From assembly GCF_000242615.2 (NCBI RefSeq), contig NZ_KI912268.1, positions 2,075,477-2,139,476 on the forward strand: 64,000 nt of DNA, in the 5' to 3' direction. A program made the translations under genes and the position numbers. The stretch comes from Holophaga foetida DSM 6591. GTDB taxonomy: Bacteria > Acidobacteriota > Holophagae > Holophagales > Holophagaceae. Position 1 is the stretch's first letter. Every line of letters starts with the position of its first letter. Below the pieces are notes generated by a model that worked only from the letters and a program-made list of their open reading frames with translations, was not told where the DNA came from and did not search any database. Below are positions 46,956 through 54,826 of the stretch, one piece after another.

Positions 46956-47802
46956 CCGGGCTGCCGAGCAGGCGACCCAGGGTAAGGCCCATCTCCTCCG
47001 TAAAGGCCAGGGTTCGCGTCGCGTTCTCCCTGGGACCCTCGATATCCAGCGCATTGAAGCGGATCAGGGTGGCCCCCTTCAGGCGATGGACCATCCGTTC
47101 GAAGGGGAAGCGGATGATGGCGGGGGTGTTGAAGCCCACACCCAGCTCAAGGAAGGCAACCCGGACCCCTTGGGCCCCCTGGAGGAAGGCGGAGTAGCGG
47201 TCCCGGGCGGCCTCCCAGGCCTCATCCTCTACAAAGTGGTCGTCCTTGCGGAGGTTGGGGTCCATGGGTCCGCCACAGACCGGGCAATGGGGCACCAGGT
47301 CAGAGGGAATCCGGCAGTCCACCGTGGCCGCCCGCATGGCCCGGATCTCCTCCTCGTTGTCGTAGACCCGGCGATGGCAGCCCTGGGCGCACTGGGAGAG
47401 GCCGTAATCCCCCTGCACCGCCCAGACCCGGTCCTCCGGGAACCCGGCCTTCTGGAACTGGTGGTCAACGTTGGTGGTGATCACGAAATAGGGCTTCGAC
47501 TGCACCAGGGCCAGCAGGTCCCGATAGAGGGGCATCCCCGGAGGATCGTAGCGGTTGAGCCCGATTTGGAGAGCCCAGTAGCCCCAACGCTCCTCATCGC
47601 TGGCGAAGGGGTGGAACCCGGCGCTGTACATGTCGGTCATCCCATAGCGCCGGATGAAGGGGCCGAAGTGTTCCTGGAAGCGTGGCCCCCCATAAGTGAG
47701 TCCGGCGGCGGCGGAGAGTCCGGCCCCCCCGCCCACCACGAGGGCGTCGGCGGCCCGGAGTGCCTGGCGGGCCTGGAGGATGCGGGTCTCGAAGTCTTCC
47801 AT
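46948..47802 (-). CDS. SirTM-like (class M) sirtuin
   Basis: 284 residues from the ATG at 47802. VVGGGAGLSAAAGLTYGG near residue 24 is the sirtuin NAD site; then MTDMYSAGFHPF, ITTNVDHQFQKAGF, GDYGLSQC, YDNEEEIRAM, IPSDLVPHCPVCGGPM (zinc Cys) and FVEDEAW follow. That series matches the SirTM type, known in Staphylococcus and Streptococcus as ADP-ribosyltransferases of lipoylated GcvH-L rather than deacetylases. Here the partner genes (GcvH-L, LplA2, macrodomain) are absent. It lies 4 bases from the ECF sigma gene and overlaps the DUF5131 gene. Confidence 0.85.
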   Translation of the reverse strand: MEDFETRILQARQALRAADALVVGGGAGLSAAAGLTYGGPRFQEHFGPFIRRYGMTDMYSAGFHPFASDEERWGYWALQIGLNRYDPPGMPLYRDLLALVQSKPYFVITTNVDHQFQKAGFPEDRVWAVQGDYGLSQCAQGCHRRVYDNEEEIRAMRAATVDCRIPSDLVPHCPVCGGPMDPNLRKDDHFVEDEAWEAARDRYSAFLQGAQGVRVAFLELGVGFNTPAIIRFPFERMVHRLKGATLIRFNALDIEGPRENATRTLAFTEEMGLTLGRLLGSPDA

Positions 47803-47806
47803 CTGT

Positions 47807-48649
47807 TCAGTTTGCCTCAAGCCTGCCCCCCAGGGTATCCACCAGCCTGCGGGCAAAATCGATGGAGGACTGCTTCGGCTGAGTGCTTCGGTGCACGTGG
47901 AGAGCCTGGCGGGCCTCTTCCACCTGCCGGATCACCTGCCGGGTCTCCCGGAAGGAGGAGGGACGCTCCGCATAGTCACAGGAAGCAGCATCCACCTTGC
48001 CCGCCGCCCGGAGGCGCCCGGCCTGGCGGTTGCATCGGCAGGGGGCCGCATCCGAGACCAGCCCGCAGTGGGCCCGCAGGAAGGCCACCATGGACTCCCG
48101 GGCCTTCTGGAGACGCTTGCGGAAGAGCGCGGGCTCGACCTCCAGCACCTCGGCGGCCTCCGGGCCCGGCATCTCCAGGATCTCCCCCAGCACGAAGGCG
48201 AGACGGTGGGGACGGTCCAGGCACTGGAGCATCCCCAGGGTGCAGCCCACCTTCACCTCATCGATGAGGATGGATTCCTCGGATTCCAGGAGTCCGCCAG
48301 GTCCGGGGTCCAGCCCCAGATCCTCGGCCATGCGCTCGAAACTGAGGTGCAGCCGCTCCACCGCGCTCTTCTTTACGTCCAGGATGTAGTTCACGGCCAC
48401 CCGGTAGGCCCAGGTCCGCACCCGACTGCGCCCATCGAACTGCGCCAGACGGGTGACCACCCGCACCAGGATCTCCTGGGTGGCGTCCTCCGCCTCATGC
48501 CGGTTTCCCAGCATCCGCAGGGCGAGCCCGTAGATCCCGCCCTGGAGCGCCCGCACCAGTTGGTCCAGGGCCTCGGGATGGCCGTCCGTGGCACGTTTGA
48601 CCACCTCCTCCAGGTGGGGGTCCTTGGGATCGGCTTCAGGGCTTTGCAT
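47807..48649 (-). CDS. ECF-type RNA polymerase sigma factor with Cys-containing C-terminal extension
   Basis: 280 residues from the ATG at 48649, which follows CGGAG; an ATG at 48679 is also possible. Region 2 (EALDQLVRALQGGIYGLALRM...DATQEILVRVVTRL) is near residues 25-80, and region 4 (CLDRPHRLAFVLGEILEM...FRKRLQKARESM) near 145-190. The last 90 residues carry Cys pairs (CGLVSDAAPCRCNR), a feature of some ECF groups that may bind metal or sense redox. No anti-sigma factor is adjacent. It heads the trio with the SirTM-like and DUF5131 genes. Confidence 0.88.
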   Translation of the reverse strand: MQSPEADPKDPHLEEVVKRATDGHPEALDQLVRALQGGIYGLALRMLGNRHEAEDATQEILVRVVTRLAQFDGRSRVRTWAYRVAVNYILDVKKSAVERLHLSFERMAEDLGLDPGPGGLLESEESILIDEVKVGCTLGMLQCLDRPHRLAFVLGEILEMPGPEAAEVLEVEPALFRKRLQKARESMVAFLRAHCGLVSDAAPCRCNRQAGRLRAAGKVDAASCDYAERPSSFRETRQVIRQVEEARQALHVHRSTQPKQSSIDFARRLVDTLGGRLEAN

Positions 48650-48964
48650 GATCAGGCTCCGGGTTCGCCCCTGACTCATCGGCGGGCCACTCGGTCGGGG
48701 TGATGGCGATTAAAGAATTGAGGAAAGACGGTTCGCCTCAACACCCCTTGGACGATGTGCGGGGGGGGAGTGTGAACGGAGAAGACGGGCCTCGCACGGC
48801 TTTTCGCTTGCCTTTCACAGGGCACCTCCGGCCTTCGTCTAAATCAGTAGCGAGGCCTGCGTCTCGCATACAGTCCCAATCCCCACAGCAGACTGCAAAC
48901 GGGGCGAATGGTTGGATATTCTCCAGTCCATTCGCCCCGTGCTTTGGTTCAGGTCAAGCCTTGC
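48650..48964. other. Intergenic region between the ECF sigma factor and livM
   Basis: 315 bases, containing the liv-operon terminator at 48899-48940. The rest, around 48690-48890, shows no open frame or RNA I can identify. Confidence 0.5.
48899..48940 (-). terminator. Terminator of the liv operon
   Basis: ACGGGGCGAATGG/CCATTCGCCCCGT forms a perfect 13-bp stem with a 16-base loop. It begins about 25 bases after the livM stop on the minus strand and is followed by TTTGC on that strand, so it is a fair intrinsic terminator. The stem arms (GGGGCGAATGG) are strong. Confidence 0.7.
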
Positions 48965-49936
48965 TTAATCGGCAACGTATCCCGTGAAGTTCCGGTACCA
49001 CTTCAGCTTGCGAAGCAGGCCCACGATGCCCTGGGGGGAGGCCAGCATGATGACCACCAGGATGATGCCCTGGATCAGGAGGCTGTAGCCGCTGTAGCGG
49101 GCCAGCATGAAGTAGAGGAACACCGCCACGATGGAGCCGAGGAAGGGGCCCTCCTCCGTGCGCACGCCGCCGATGACCGTGGCCAGGATCAGCGTCATGG
49201 TCCACTTCACATTGAAGGTGTTGGAGGGTTCGATGTAGCCGTTGTTGAGGTAGTAGATGGCGCCCGCCAGGCCCGTGACGGCACCGGCGATCATGAAGGT
49301 GTAGACCTTCAGCTTGAAGACGTTGACACCCGCGGTGGCGGCGGACTTCTCATTGTCCCGGACCGCGGCCAGGCCCAGGCCCAGATCGGAGCGGAGCACG
49401 ACGCGCATGATGACCATGGAAACCACGGCCAGCGCCAGTGCCAGCCAGTAGAAGTGGTCAGGCCGCAGGGATTCGATGCCCTTGACCATGTATCCGGCGC
49501 CGGCACCCACCATGGAGCCACCGACGGGGCGCCAGAGGTAGAAGACCATGCGGAGGGCCTCAGGCACCACCATGGTGCCGATGGAGAAGTAGACCCCCGT
49601 CAGTCGGAACACTGCGTTGGAGAGGAGCAGGGAGAAGAGCGCCGCCACGATGGCCCCGAGGAAGATCCCGCAGTACCAGGGGATCCCGATCCAGGTGCCG
49701 ATGACCATGGTGTACCCGGCCAGGCCCAGGAAGGCGGGCTGGCAGAGGGACACCAGACCGGAGTAGCCCGCCAGCAGGTTCCACATGTTGGCCATGGTCA
49801 GGTAGATGGCGAAGAGGAAGATATAGAGCAGCCAGCTTCGGGGGGCCCCAAACACCGGCAGGAGCGCCAGCACCAGGGCCGGCACGAGGTAGCCGAGCAG
49901 AACAGTTGGTTTGGTATGCATCTTGGTTCCCATCAT
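48965..49936 (-). CDS. livM: Branched-chain amino-acid-type ABC transporter permease LivM
   Basis: 323 residues from the ATG at 49936 (several methionines near; 49921 or 49951 are alternatives). About eight membrane segments are apparent, for example LLGYLVPALVLALLP, LFAIYLTMANMWNLLAGYSG and YYLNNGYIEPSN later. The family signature GYSGLVSLCQPAFLGLAGY is near residue 64. It forms a channel with LivH in the inner membrane. It starts a few bases after the livH stop, the last gene of the transporter operon. Confidence 0.93.
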   Translation of the reverse strand: MMGTKMHTKPTVLLGYLVPALVLALLPVFGAPRSWLLYIFLFAIYLTMANMWNLLAGYSGLVSLCQPAFLGLAGYTMVIGTWIGIPWYCGIFLGAIVAALFSLLLSNAVFRLTGVYFSIGTMVVPEALRMVFYLWRPVGGSMVGAGAGYMVKGIESLRPDHFYWLALALAVVSMVIMRVVLRSDLGLGLAAVRDNEKSAATAGVNVFKLKVYTFMIAGAVTGLAGAIYYLNNGYIEPSNTFNVKWTMTLILATVIGGVRTEEGPFLGSIVAVFLYFMLARYSGYSLLIQGIILVVIMLASPQGIVGLLRKLKWYRNFTGYVAD

Positions 49937-49940
49937 GCAC

Positions 49941-50801
49941 CTAGCGTCCAAAGAGTCCCTGGGGCCGGAAGGCCAGGAGGATCAGAATGATCACGTAAAG
50001 CACCAGCATCTGGGCGTTGGCGCCCAGGAAGTGCGCGCTCAGGGTCTGGACCACCCCCAGGATGATGCCGCCCAGGAAGGTGCCCATCATGCTGCCCAAG
50101 CCGCCGATGATCACCGCGCCGAAGGCGATGGTGAGGAAGGTCGTGCCCGAGGTCGGCGTGAAGGGGAAGGTCATGCCCAGGAAGGTTCCGGCGATGGCCG
50201 CGGAGACCATGGCAATGCCGAAGGCGTAGTAGTAGATCCGCTTGGTGTTGATGCCCATGAGCTTGGAGGCCCGGGTATCCTGCGCGGCGGCGGAGATAGC
50301 CCGTCCCATGTAGGTCCGCTTGAGGAACTCCTGCATGACCAGCATGACCACCACGCCCACGATGAAGTCGAGGAGGTAGATCATGGGGAGCTGCCGACCG
50401 AAGATGTGGAAGCTCGCCTGGGAGTAGGCGGTGTTGATGCCCCGGGACTGGGGGGAGAACATGATCTGATTGGCGTTCTGGATGATGAGGGAGAGGCCGA
50501 AGGCGATGATCAGGGGCGCCTCGGCGCCGATGGTGACGGCCTTGCTCATCAGGTACTTCTGGATCAGGATGCCGATGCAGAACATGAGGGGGACGGTGAT
50601 GACGAGGCCCAGGATGGGATCGATGCCCAGCATGGTGAGGACCGCGTAGGATCCGTAAGCGCCCAGCACGACGAGATCGCCGTGGGCGAGGTTGATGAGT
50701 CGCATGACCCCGAAGACCATGGACAGACCGAGGGCCGTCAGGGCGTAAAGACCGCCCAGCATGACCCCCATGAGAATTGGTGTGAGAATATCGCCAGACA
50801 T
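49941..50801 (-). CDS. livH: Branched-chain amino-acid-type ABC transporter permease LivH
   Basis: 286 residues, mostly membrane helices. The motif ALGLSMVFGVMRLINLAHG near residues 23-41 is the LivH hallmark, and the C-terminal GGLGSMMGTFLGGIILG segment near 236-252 is typical. The gene starts 18 bases after the livF stop on the minus strand and overlaps the broader livM frame slightly. Together with LivM, LivF, LivG and LivK it makes an ABC importer. Confidence 0.95.
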   Translation of the reverse strand: MSGDILTPILMGVMLGGLYALTALGLSMVFGVMRLINLAHGDLVVLGAYGSYAVLTMLGIDPILGLVITVPLMFCIGILIQKYLMSKAVTIGAEAPLIIAFGLSLIIQNANQIMFSPQSRGINTAYSQASFHIFGRQLPMIYLLDFIVGVVVMLVMQEFLKRTYMGRAISAAAQDTRASKLMGINTKRIYYYAFGIAMVSAAIAGTFLGMTFPFTPTSGTTFLTIAFGAVIIGGLGSMMGTFLGGIILGVVQTLSAHFLGANAQMLVLYVIILILLAFRPQGLFGR

Positions 50802-50819
50802 GTTTATTTCCTCGCGGAG

Positions 50820-51539
50820 CTAGACGCCGAAATAGGCTTTGCGGACATCTTCGTTATCCCTAAGTTCCAAGGCCGTTCCGCTCAAGGTGATCTTGCCGGT
50901 CTCGATGATGTAGGCCCGGTCGGCTTCCTTGAGGGTCTTGACGACGTTCTGCTCCACGAAGAGAACAGTGACCCCCTGGGCCTTGATCTTGTGCAGGGTC
51001 TTGAAGATCTCGTCAACGATGATGGGGGCCAGACCCAGCGACATCTCGTCAATCATGATGAGCTTGGGGTTGGCCATGAGGCCGCGCCCGATGGCCACCA
51101 TCTGCTGCTCACCGCCGCTCATGGTCTTGGCGAGCTGCTTCTGGCGGTCCTTGAGCTTGGGGAAGAGATCGAAGACGCGCTGGAGGTTCTTGTCCTTGTG
51201 CTTGCGCGCGTTGGGGGTGTAGGAGCCCATGATGAGGTTGTCCATCACCGTCATCTCAGGGAAGAGGCGACGGCCTTCGGGCACCTGGGTAATGCCCAGA
51301 TCCACAATCTCGAAAGGCTCGAGCTTGCTGATGTCCTGCCCCATGAAGGTAATGCTGCCGCTCTTGGGGTGGTTCACGCCGTTGATGGTGTCCAGGAGGG
51401 TGGATTTACCGGCGGTGTTGGCGCCGATGAGGGCGCAGGCCTCGCCCTCCCGGACTTCCATGGAGAGGTTCCAGATGGCCTGGAATCCGCCATGGAACAC
51501 GTCTATGTTCTGGATCTTGAGAATCGGTTCGGATTGCAT
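50820..51539 (-). CDS. livF: ABC transporter ATP-binding protein LivF
   Basis: 239 residues. Walker A is GANTAGKST near residue 39 (the fourth position reads T where most have G/N), the signature MSGGEQQM is near 138, and Walker B IMIDEMSLGLAP near 160 keeps a standard glutamate. The C-terminus VRKAYFGV is typical of LivF. It is a cytoplasmic ATPase paired with LivG. It starts 48 bases after livG ends. Confidence 0.95.
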   Translation of the reverse strand: MQSEPILKIQNIDVFHGGFQAIWNLSMEVREGEACALIGANTAGKSTLLDTINGVNHPKSGSITFMGQDISKLEPFEIVDLGITQVPEGRRLFPEMTVMDNLIMGSYTPNARKHKDKNLQRVFDLFPKLKDRQKQLAKTMSGGEQQMVAIGRGLMANPKLIMIDEMSLGLAPIIVDEIFKTLHKIKAQGVTVLFVEQNVVKTLKEADRAYIIETGKITLSGTALELRDNEDVRKAYFGV

Positions 51540-51587
51540 ATCGCTTGGGGCCTCACGATGTACGGTTTTTGAGGGTGATCAGCGCGG

Positions 51588-52307
51588 CTAGGCCCCGAAG
51601 TAGGCCTTGACCACTTCGGGGTGGCACATGATCTCGTCGGGCTTGCCCTCGGCGATCCAGGTGCCCTTGTCGATCACCACGATCCGGTCCACCACGTTGC
51701 ACAGGATCTTCAGGACGTGCTCAATGATGACGATGGTGATGCCCATCTTGCGGAAGAGGGCGACGGTCTCCAGGATCTGGGGAACCTCGGCCTCGGTGGT
51801 GCCAGCGAAGACCTCGTCCAGCAGGATCACCTTGGGCTTGCGGGCCAAGGCGCGGGCGATCTCCAGCTTCTTGAGGGTCAGGGTCGGCAGCTTGCCTGCG
51901 CGGGTGTCCTTCTTGTCGCCCAGGCCCACCATGTCGAGGATCTCGTCGTTTTCGGCCAGGCCCTGCTCACGGCTGATGCCCCGACCAAAGACGCTGGAGA
52001 CAGCGGCATTCTCCCGGACGGTCAGATGGGAGAAGGGGTGGGGGATCTGGAAGGTCCGGGCGATGCCGAGGTGGCAGATCTTGTGGGCGGGCATGCCGGT
52101 GATGTCCTTGCCCTCGAAGAAAATCTGGCCCGAGGTAGGGGCCTGGGCGCCAGCGATGAGGCTAAGGAGGGTGGTCTTGCCCGCGCCGTTGGGGCCCATG
52201 AGGCCGAGCACCTCTCCCTCGTAGACGTCAAAGCTCACGTTGTTGTTGGCCACCAGACCGCCGAAGCGCTTGGTGACTCCCTTGATGGAAAGAATGGGTT
52301 CACTCAT
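51588..52307 (-). CDS. livG: ABC transporter ATP-binding protein LivG
   Basis: 239 residues from the ATG at 52307; a GTG at 52319 would add four. Walker A is GPNGAGKTT near residue 37, and Walker B is VILLDEVFAG near 160-170. The LSGGQ signature is replaced by LTLKKLEIARAL near 147, as in a subgroup of LivG proteins, so the ATPase pair relies partly on LivF for a canonical signature. The HPEVVKAYFGA C-terminus is typical. Confidence 0.93.
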   Translation of the reverse strand: MSEPILSIKGVTKRFGGLVANNNVSFDVYEGEVLGLMGPNGAGKTTLLSLIAGAQAPTSGQIFFEGKDITGMPAHKICHLGIARTFQIPHPFSHLTVRENAAVSSVFGRGISREQGLAENDEILDMVGLGDKKDTRAGKLPTLTLKKLEIARALARKPKVILLDEVFAGTTEAEVPQILETVALFRKMGITIVIIEHVLKILCNVVDRIVVIDKGTWIAEGKPDEIMCHPEVVKAYFGA

Positions 52308-52354
52308 ATCAGTTGTCACACACCTTGAACAGGGCTGTTGAAATCCTCACCGGA

Positions 52355-52380
52355 GAGCGGGCTGGCCTGCCAACCCGCTC
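52355..52380 (-). terminator. Hairpin between livK and livG
   Basis: GAGCGGG-C-TGGC / GCCA-A-CCCGCTC, an 11-bp stem with one mismatch and a 2-base apex, follows the livK stop by about 12 bases. There is no T tract. It probably protects or partly ends the livK mRNA so that the binding protein outnumbers the other subunits, a common pattern. Confidence 0.55.
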
Positions 52381-52392
52381 CCCAGGTCAGGC

Positions 52393-53712
52393 CTACTTGG
52401 TCGGCAGGGGGAAGACCGGATCGCCCGTCTTGGTGGCGAAATCATGCTTGGAAAGCACCACCTTGAGTTCCCACTTCTCGGGACCGTCCTTCTTGAACCA
52501 CTGCCCGAAGAGCACGGGGCCGCGGCTGAAGTGATTCTCGTCGAACTTCACACGGTGGCCGATGGTCAGGAGATCCGTGTCCTTGAGGGCAGCCTGCACC
52601 TTGTCGGCTTCGATGGACTTGGCGCGCTGGATGGCGTCGACCAGCACCTGCACGGCGCGGTAGCCGGGGCCGATGGCGGGGTTGATGGGCTGGTTCTTGG
52701 CGGCCTTCCAGCGGCTGGCCAGGGACGCGGGGGTGGTGTCACCGATGCCCGGGCAGTTCTTGAAGGAGGGATCCCACCAGATCTCAGAGCCGATGCCATT
52801 GGCAAGATCGCCGCCCCAGGAATTGGCGTCATTATAGTAGAGGGCACCACGGCTGATCATGACCAGCTTGGGGTTGAAGCCCAGGGACTTGCACTGCTTC
52901 CAGACGGCACCGAAGAAGGGGCCGGGGGAGTTGCCCCAGAGGATCTGGACATCCGCATCCTTCCACGCCTTGATGACGGAGGAGAAGTCGGTGGTTTCCA
53001 TGGGCATCAGGCCCAGGTTCTTGTCGACGCCGACGGCGGTGTAGCCCAGCTTCGCGAGGGAGGGGCCGAAGACGGTGTACCAGCCGCGACCATCGGGGTC
53101 GTCGGAAGCCAGCACGCCCACCTTCTTGTTGGTCTGGCCACCGAACTGGGTCAGCATGTCGGTCCAGGTGTCGAGCACGGTGTATCCGGGCTTGCCCGCG
53201 CGGAAATCGTCACCCGTGGCCGGGGTGGCAATGGCCATCAGGCCAGTGGCCCAGGTGTACTGCCACTTGGTGGGGGTCTCGTTCCTCATGCCCATCCAGG
53301 GCTCCAGGGGACCCACGGCGGTGATGTAGGGCACCTTGTAGCGGTCGCAGGCCTGGGAGACACCGGCGTGCATCGGGGGGGGCTCATCACCGCTCACGAT
53401 GAAGCTGACGTTGTCCTGGTTGATGAGGCTCTCGGCCAGGGAACCGGCCTTGTTGGGATCGCTCTCGTTGTCGACGACCACGAGCTTGATGGGCATCTTC
53501 TGGTCGCCGACCTGGACACCGCCCTGCTTGTTGATGTCCTCCACGGCAGCCTGGATGCCGTACACGCCACCCTGACCGAAGGACGCGAACATGCCGGACT
53601 GGGCATGAACCACACCCACGCGGATCTCTTTCCCGCCCTTCTTGTCGCACCCTGTCACGAGGAGTGCGGTGACAGCGGCTAGGCCTGCTGCGACTGATGC
53701 GAGTTTCTTCAC
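52393..53712 (-). CDS. livK: Periplasmic substrate-binding lipoprotein LivK-like
   Basis: 439 residues, starting at a GTG with a strong AGGGAGGAAA site. The N-terminus is a lipoprotein signal with lipobox LVTGC near residues 18-22, so it is tethered to the membrane. It has the two-lobe periplasmic-binding-protein fold of ABC importers for branched-chain amino acids or other carboxylates (IRVGVVHAQSGMFASFGQGG near residue 30; YITAVGPLEPW near 130). The exact ligand cannot be read, and aromatic acids are also transported by this class. It is transcribed first, ahead of livG. Confidence 0.9.
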   Translation of the reverse strand: MKKLASVAAGLAAVTALLVTGCDKKGGKEIRVGVVHAQSGMFASFGQGGVYGIQAAVEDINKQGGVQVGDQKMPIKLVVVDNESDPNKAGSLAESLINQDNVSFIVSGDEPPPMHAGVSQACDRYKVPYITAVGPLEPWMGMRNETPTKWQYTWATGLMAIATPATGDDFRAGKPGYTVLDTWTDMLTQFGGQTNKKVGVLASDDPDGRGWYTVFGPSLAKLGYTAVGVDKNLGLMPMETTDFSSVIKAWKDADVQILWGNSPGPFFGAVWKQCKSLGFNPKLVMISRGALYYNDANSWGGDLANGIGSEIWWDPSFKNCPGIGDTTPASLASRWKAAKNQPINPAIGPGYRAVQVLVDAIQRAKSIEADKVQAALKDTDLLTIGHRVKFDENHFSRGPVLFGQWFKKDGPEKWELKVVLSKHDFATKTGDPVFPLPTK

Positions 53713-54118
53713 GGGTTTCCTCCCTGGTAGTTATAGGCTTTGACCTTCTCGCGCAGACGAAATGGCCGTGTCATTGGCTGCACTCAAGCAGCCTCATTCG
53801 TGGTGTGGATGGTTTACTTGATCTTTTTTACAGAGATGGAGTTAAGCCTTTTTGTGAAAATTCCGAAGATTTGCAAAGAAATGTAAAGGGCCATAGCGCC
53901 ATTCAGGCCATTCAGCATTTGCCGACACGCGATTATTCGAATAAACGTTTATAGCGCCATCCCATAATCCGCACCGGGGCATGTTCATCGAAGCGATCCC
54001 CAGCTATCCTCTAGCCAGGCCAGCAGAATTGACAAAAGCCGATAATCGGGAAGCCGAATATGCACGCAATTGCGTGCGAATGCGGTGAGATGCCGGGGAT
54101 GCAACAGTGGAAAGTCCG
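53713..54118. other. AT-rich divergent control region between livK and a two-component system
   Basis: 406 bases between divergent genes. It contains two overlapping 12-bp palindromes (53933-53952) and a 10-bp direct repeat ATAGCGCCAT at 53893-53902 and 53951-53960. There is no gene or RNA I recognise. It likely holds the promoters of both livK and the response-regulator gene. Confidence 0.6.
53893..53960. promoter_or_regulatory. Direct repeats and overlapping palindromes, candidate operator
   Basis: ATAGCGCCAT occurs twice (53893-53902 and 53951-53960, 58 bases start to start). Between them TTATTCGAATAA (53933-53944) and ATAAACGTTTAT (53941-53952), both perfect 12-bp palindromes, overlap by 4 bases. 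This is a typical layout for binding of a dimeric regulator such as the OmpR-family protein encoded next door. Confidence 0.5.
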
Positions 54119-54826
54119 ATGAAGATCCTCATTGTCGATGACGACAGGAAGCTCTGCCGACTGATCGGGGACTACCTGGAACCCATGAACTACCATGTGG
54201 ATGCCGCCTACAGCGGTGAGGAAGGGCTCTCCATGCTCACCGCCAATGAGTATCAGGCGGTGATACTTGATGTCATGATGCCCGGCAGGGATGGATTTTC
54301 AGTGCTGCAAAGCCTGCGCCGCATCTCGGATGTGCCGGTCCTGATGTTTTCAGCCCGCAATGAGGAGGCGGATCGGATCGTGGGTCTGGAGTTGGGGGCC
54401 GATGACTACCTTCCGAAGACCTTCTCTTCCCGCGAACTGCTGGCGAGGCTCCGGGCGGTGACCCGCAGAGCCAGGATGACGCCCAGGAAGGACGAAGAGC
54501 CGGAGGCCCCGAAATCCCTGGTGGTCGGCCCATTGGCCATAGCCCTGGAAGCGCGGGAGGTGACGCTTGGGGGACAGGCGATCAAGCTCACCGCAGTCGA
54601 GTACGAAATCCTGGTCTGCCTGGCCCAGTCCGCTGGGCGGGTGCTCACCCGGGACCGCCTTCTGGATCTGGTGACCGGACGGGATTACGACGCCCTCGAT
54701 CGGTCCATTGACGTCCACATTTCCTCGCTGCGCCGGAAGCTCGGCGACACCCCCCGGAACCCCCGCCTCATCCAGACCATCCGATCCGCGGGCTACATGC
54801 TGAAGAAGGGTGGCGACTGGTCATGA
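54119..54826 (+). CDS. OmpR-family response regulator
   Basis: 235 residues from the ATG at 54119. The receiver domain has the acidic pocket DDD (residues about 7-9), phospho-acceptor Asp in VILDVMMPG near residue 52, and Lys in YLPKTF near 101. The winged-helix domain (about 135-233) has LTAVEYEILVCLAQSAGRV and a final SAGYMLKK. The kinase gene overlaps its stop by 4 bases (ATGA). It probably regulates nearby transport or envelope genes; targets unknown. Confidence 0.93.
   Translation: MKILIVDDDRKLCRLIGDYLEPMNYHVDAAYSGEEGLSMLTANEYQAVILDVMMPGRDGFSVLQSLRRISDVPVLMFSARNEEADRIVGLELGADDYLPKTFSSRELLARLRAVTRRARMTPRKDEEPEAPKSLVVGPLAIALEAREVTLGGQAIKLTAVEYEILVCLAQSAGRVLTRDRLLDLVTGRDYDALDRSIDVHISSLRRKLGDTPRNPRLIQTIRSAGYMLKKGGDWS

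Noticed and set aside
53697..53954. Small plus-strand open frame in the livK-regulator gap
   Set aside because: Composition is AT-rich and not coding-like; the region holds palindromes instead.
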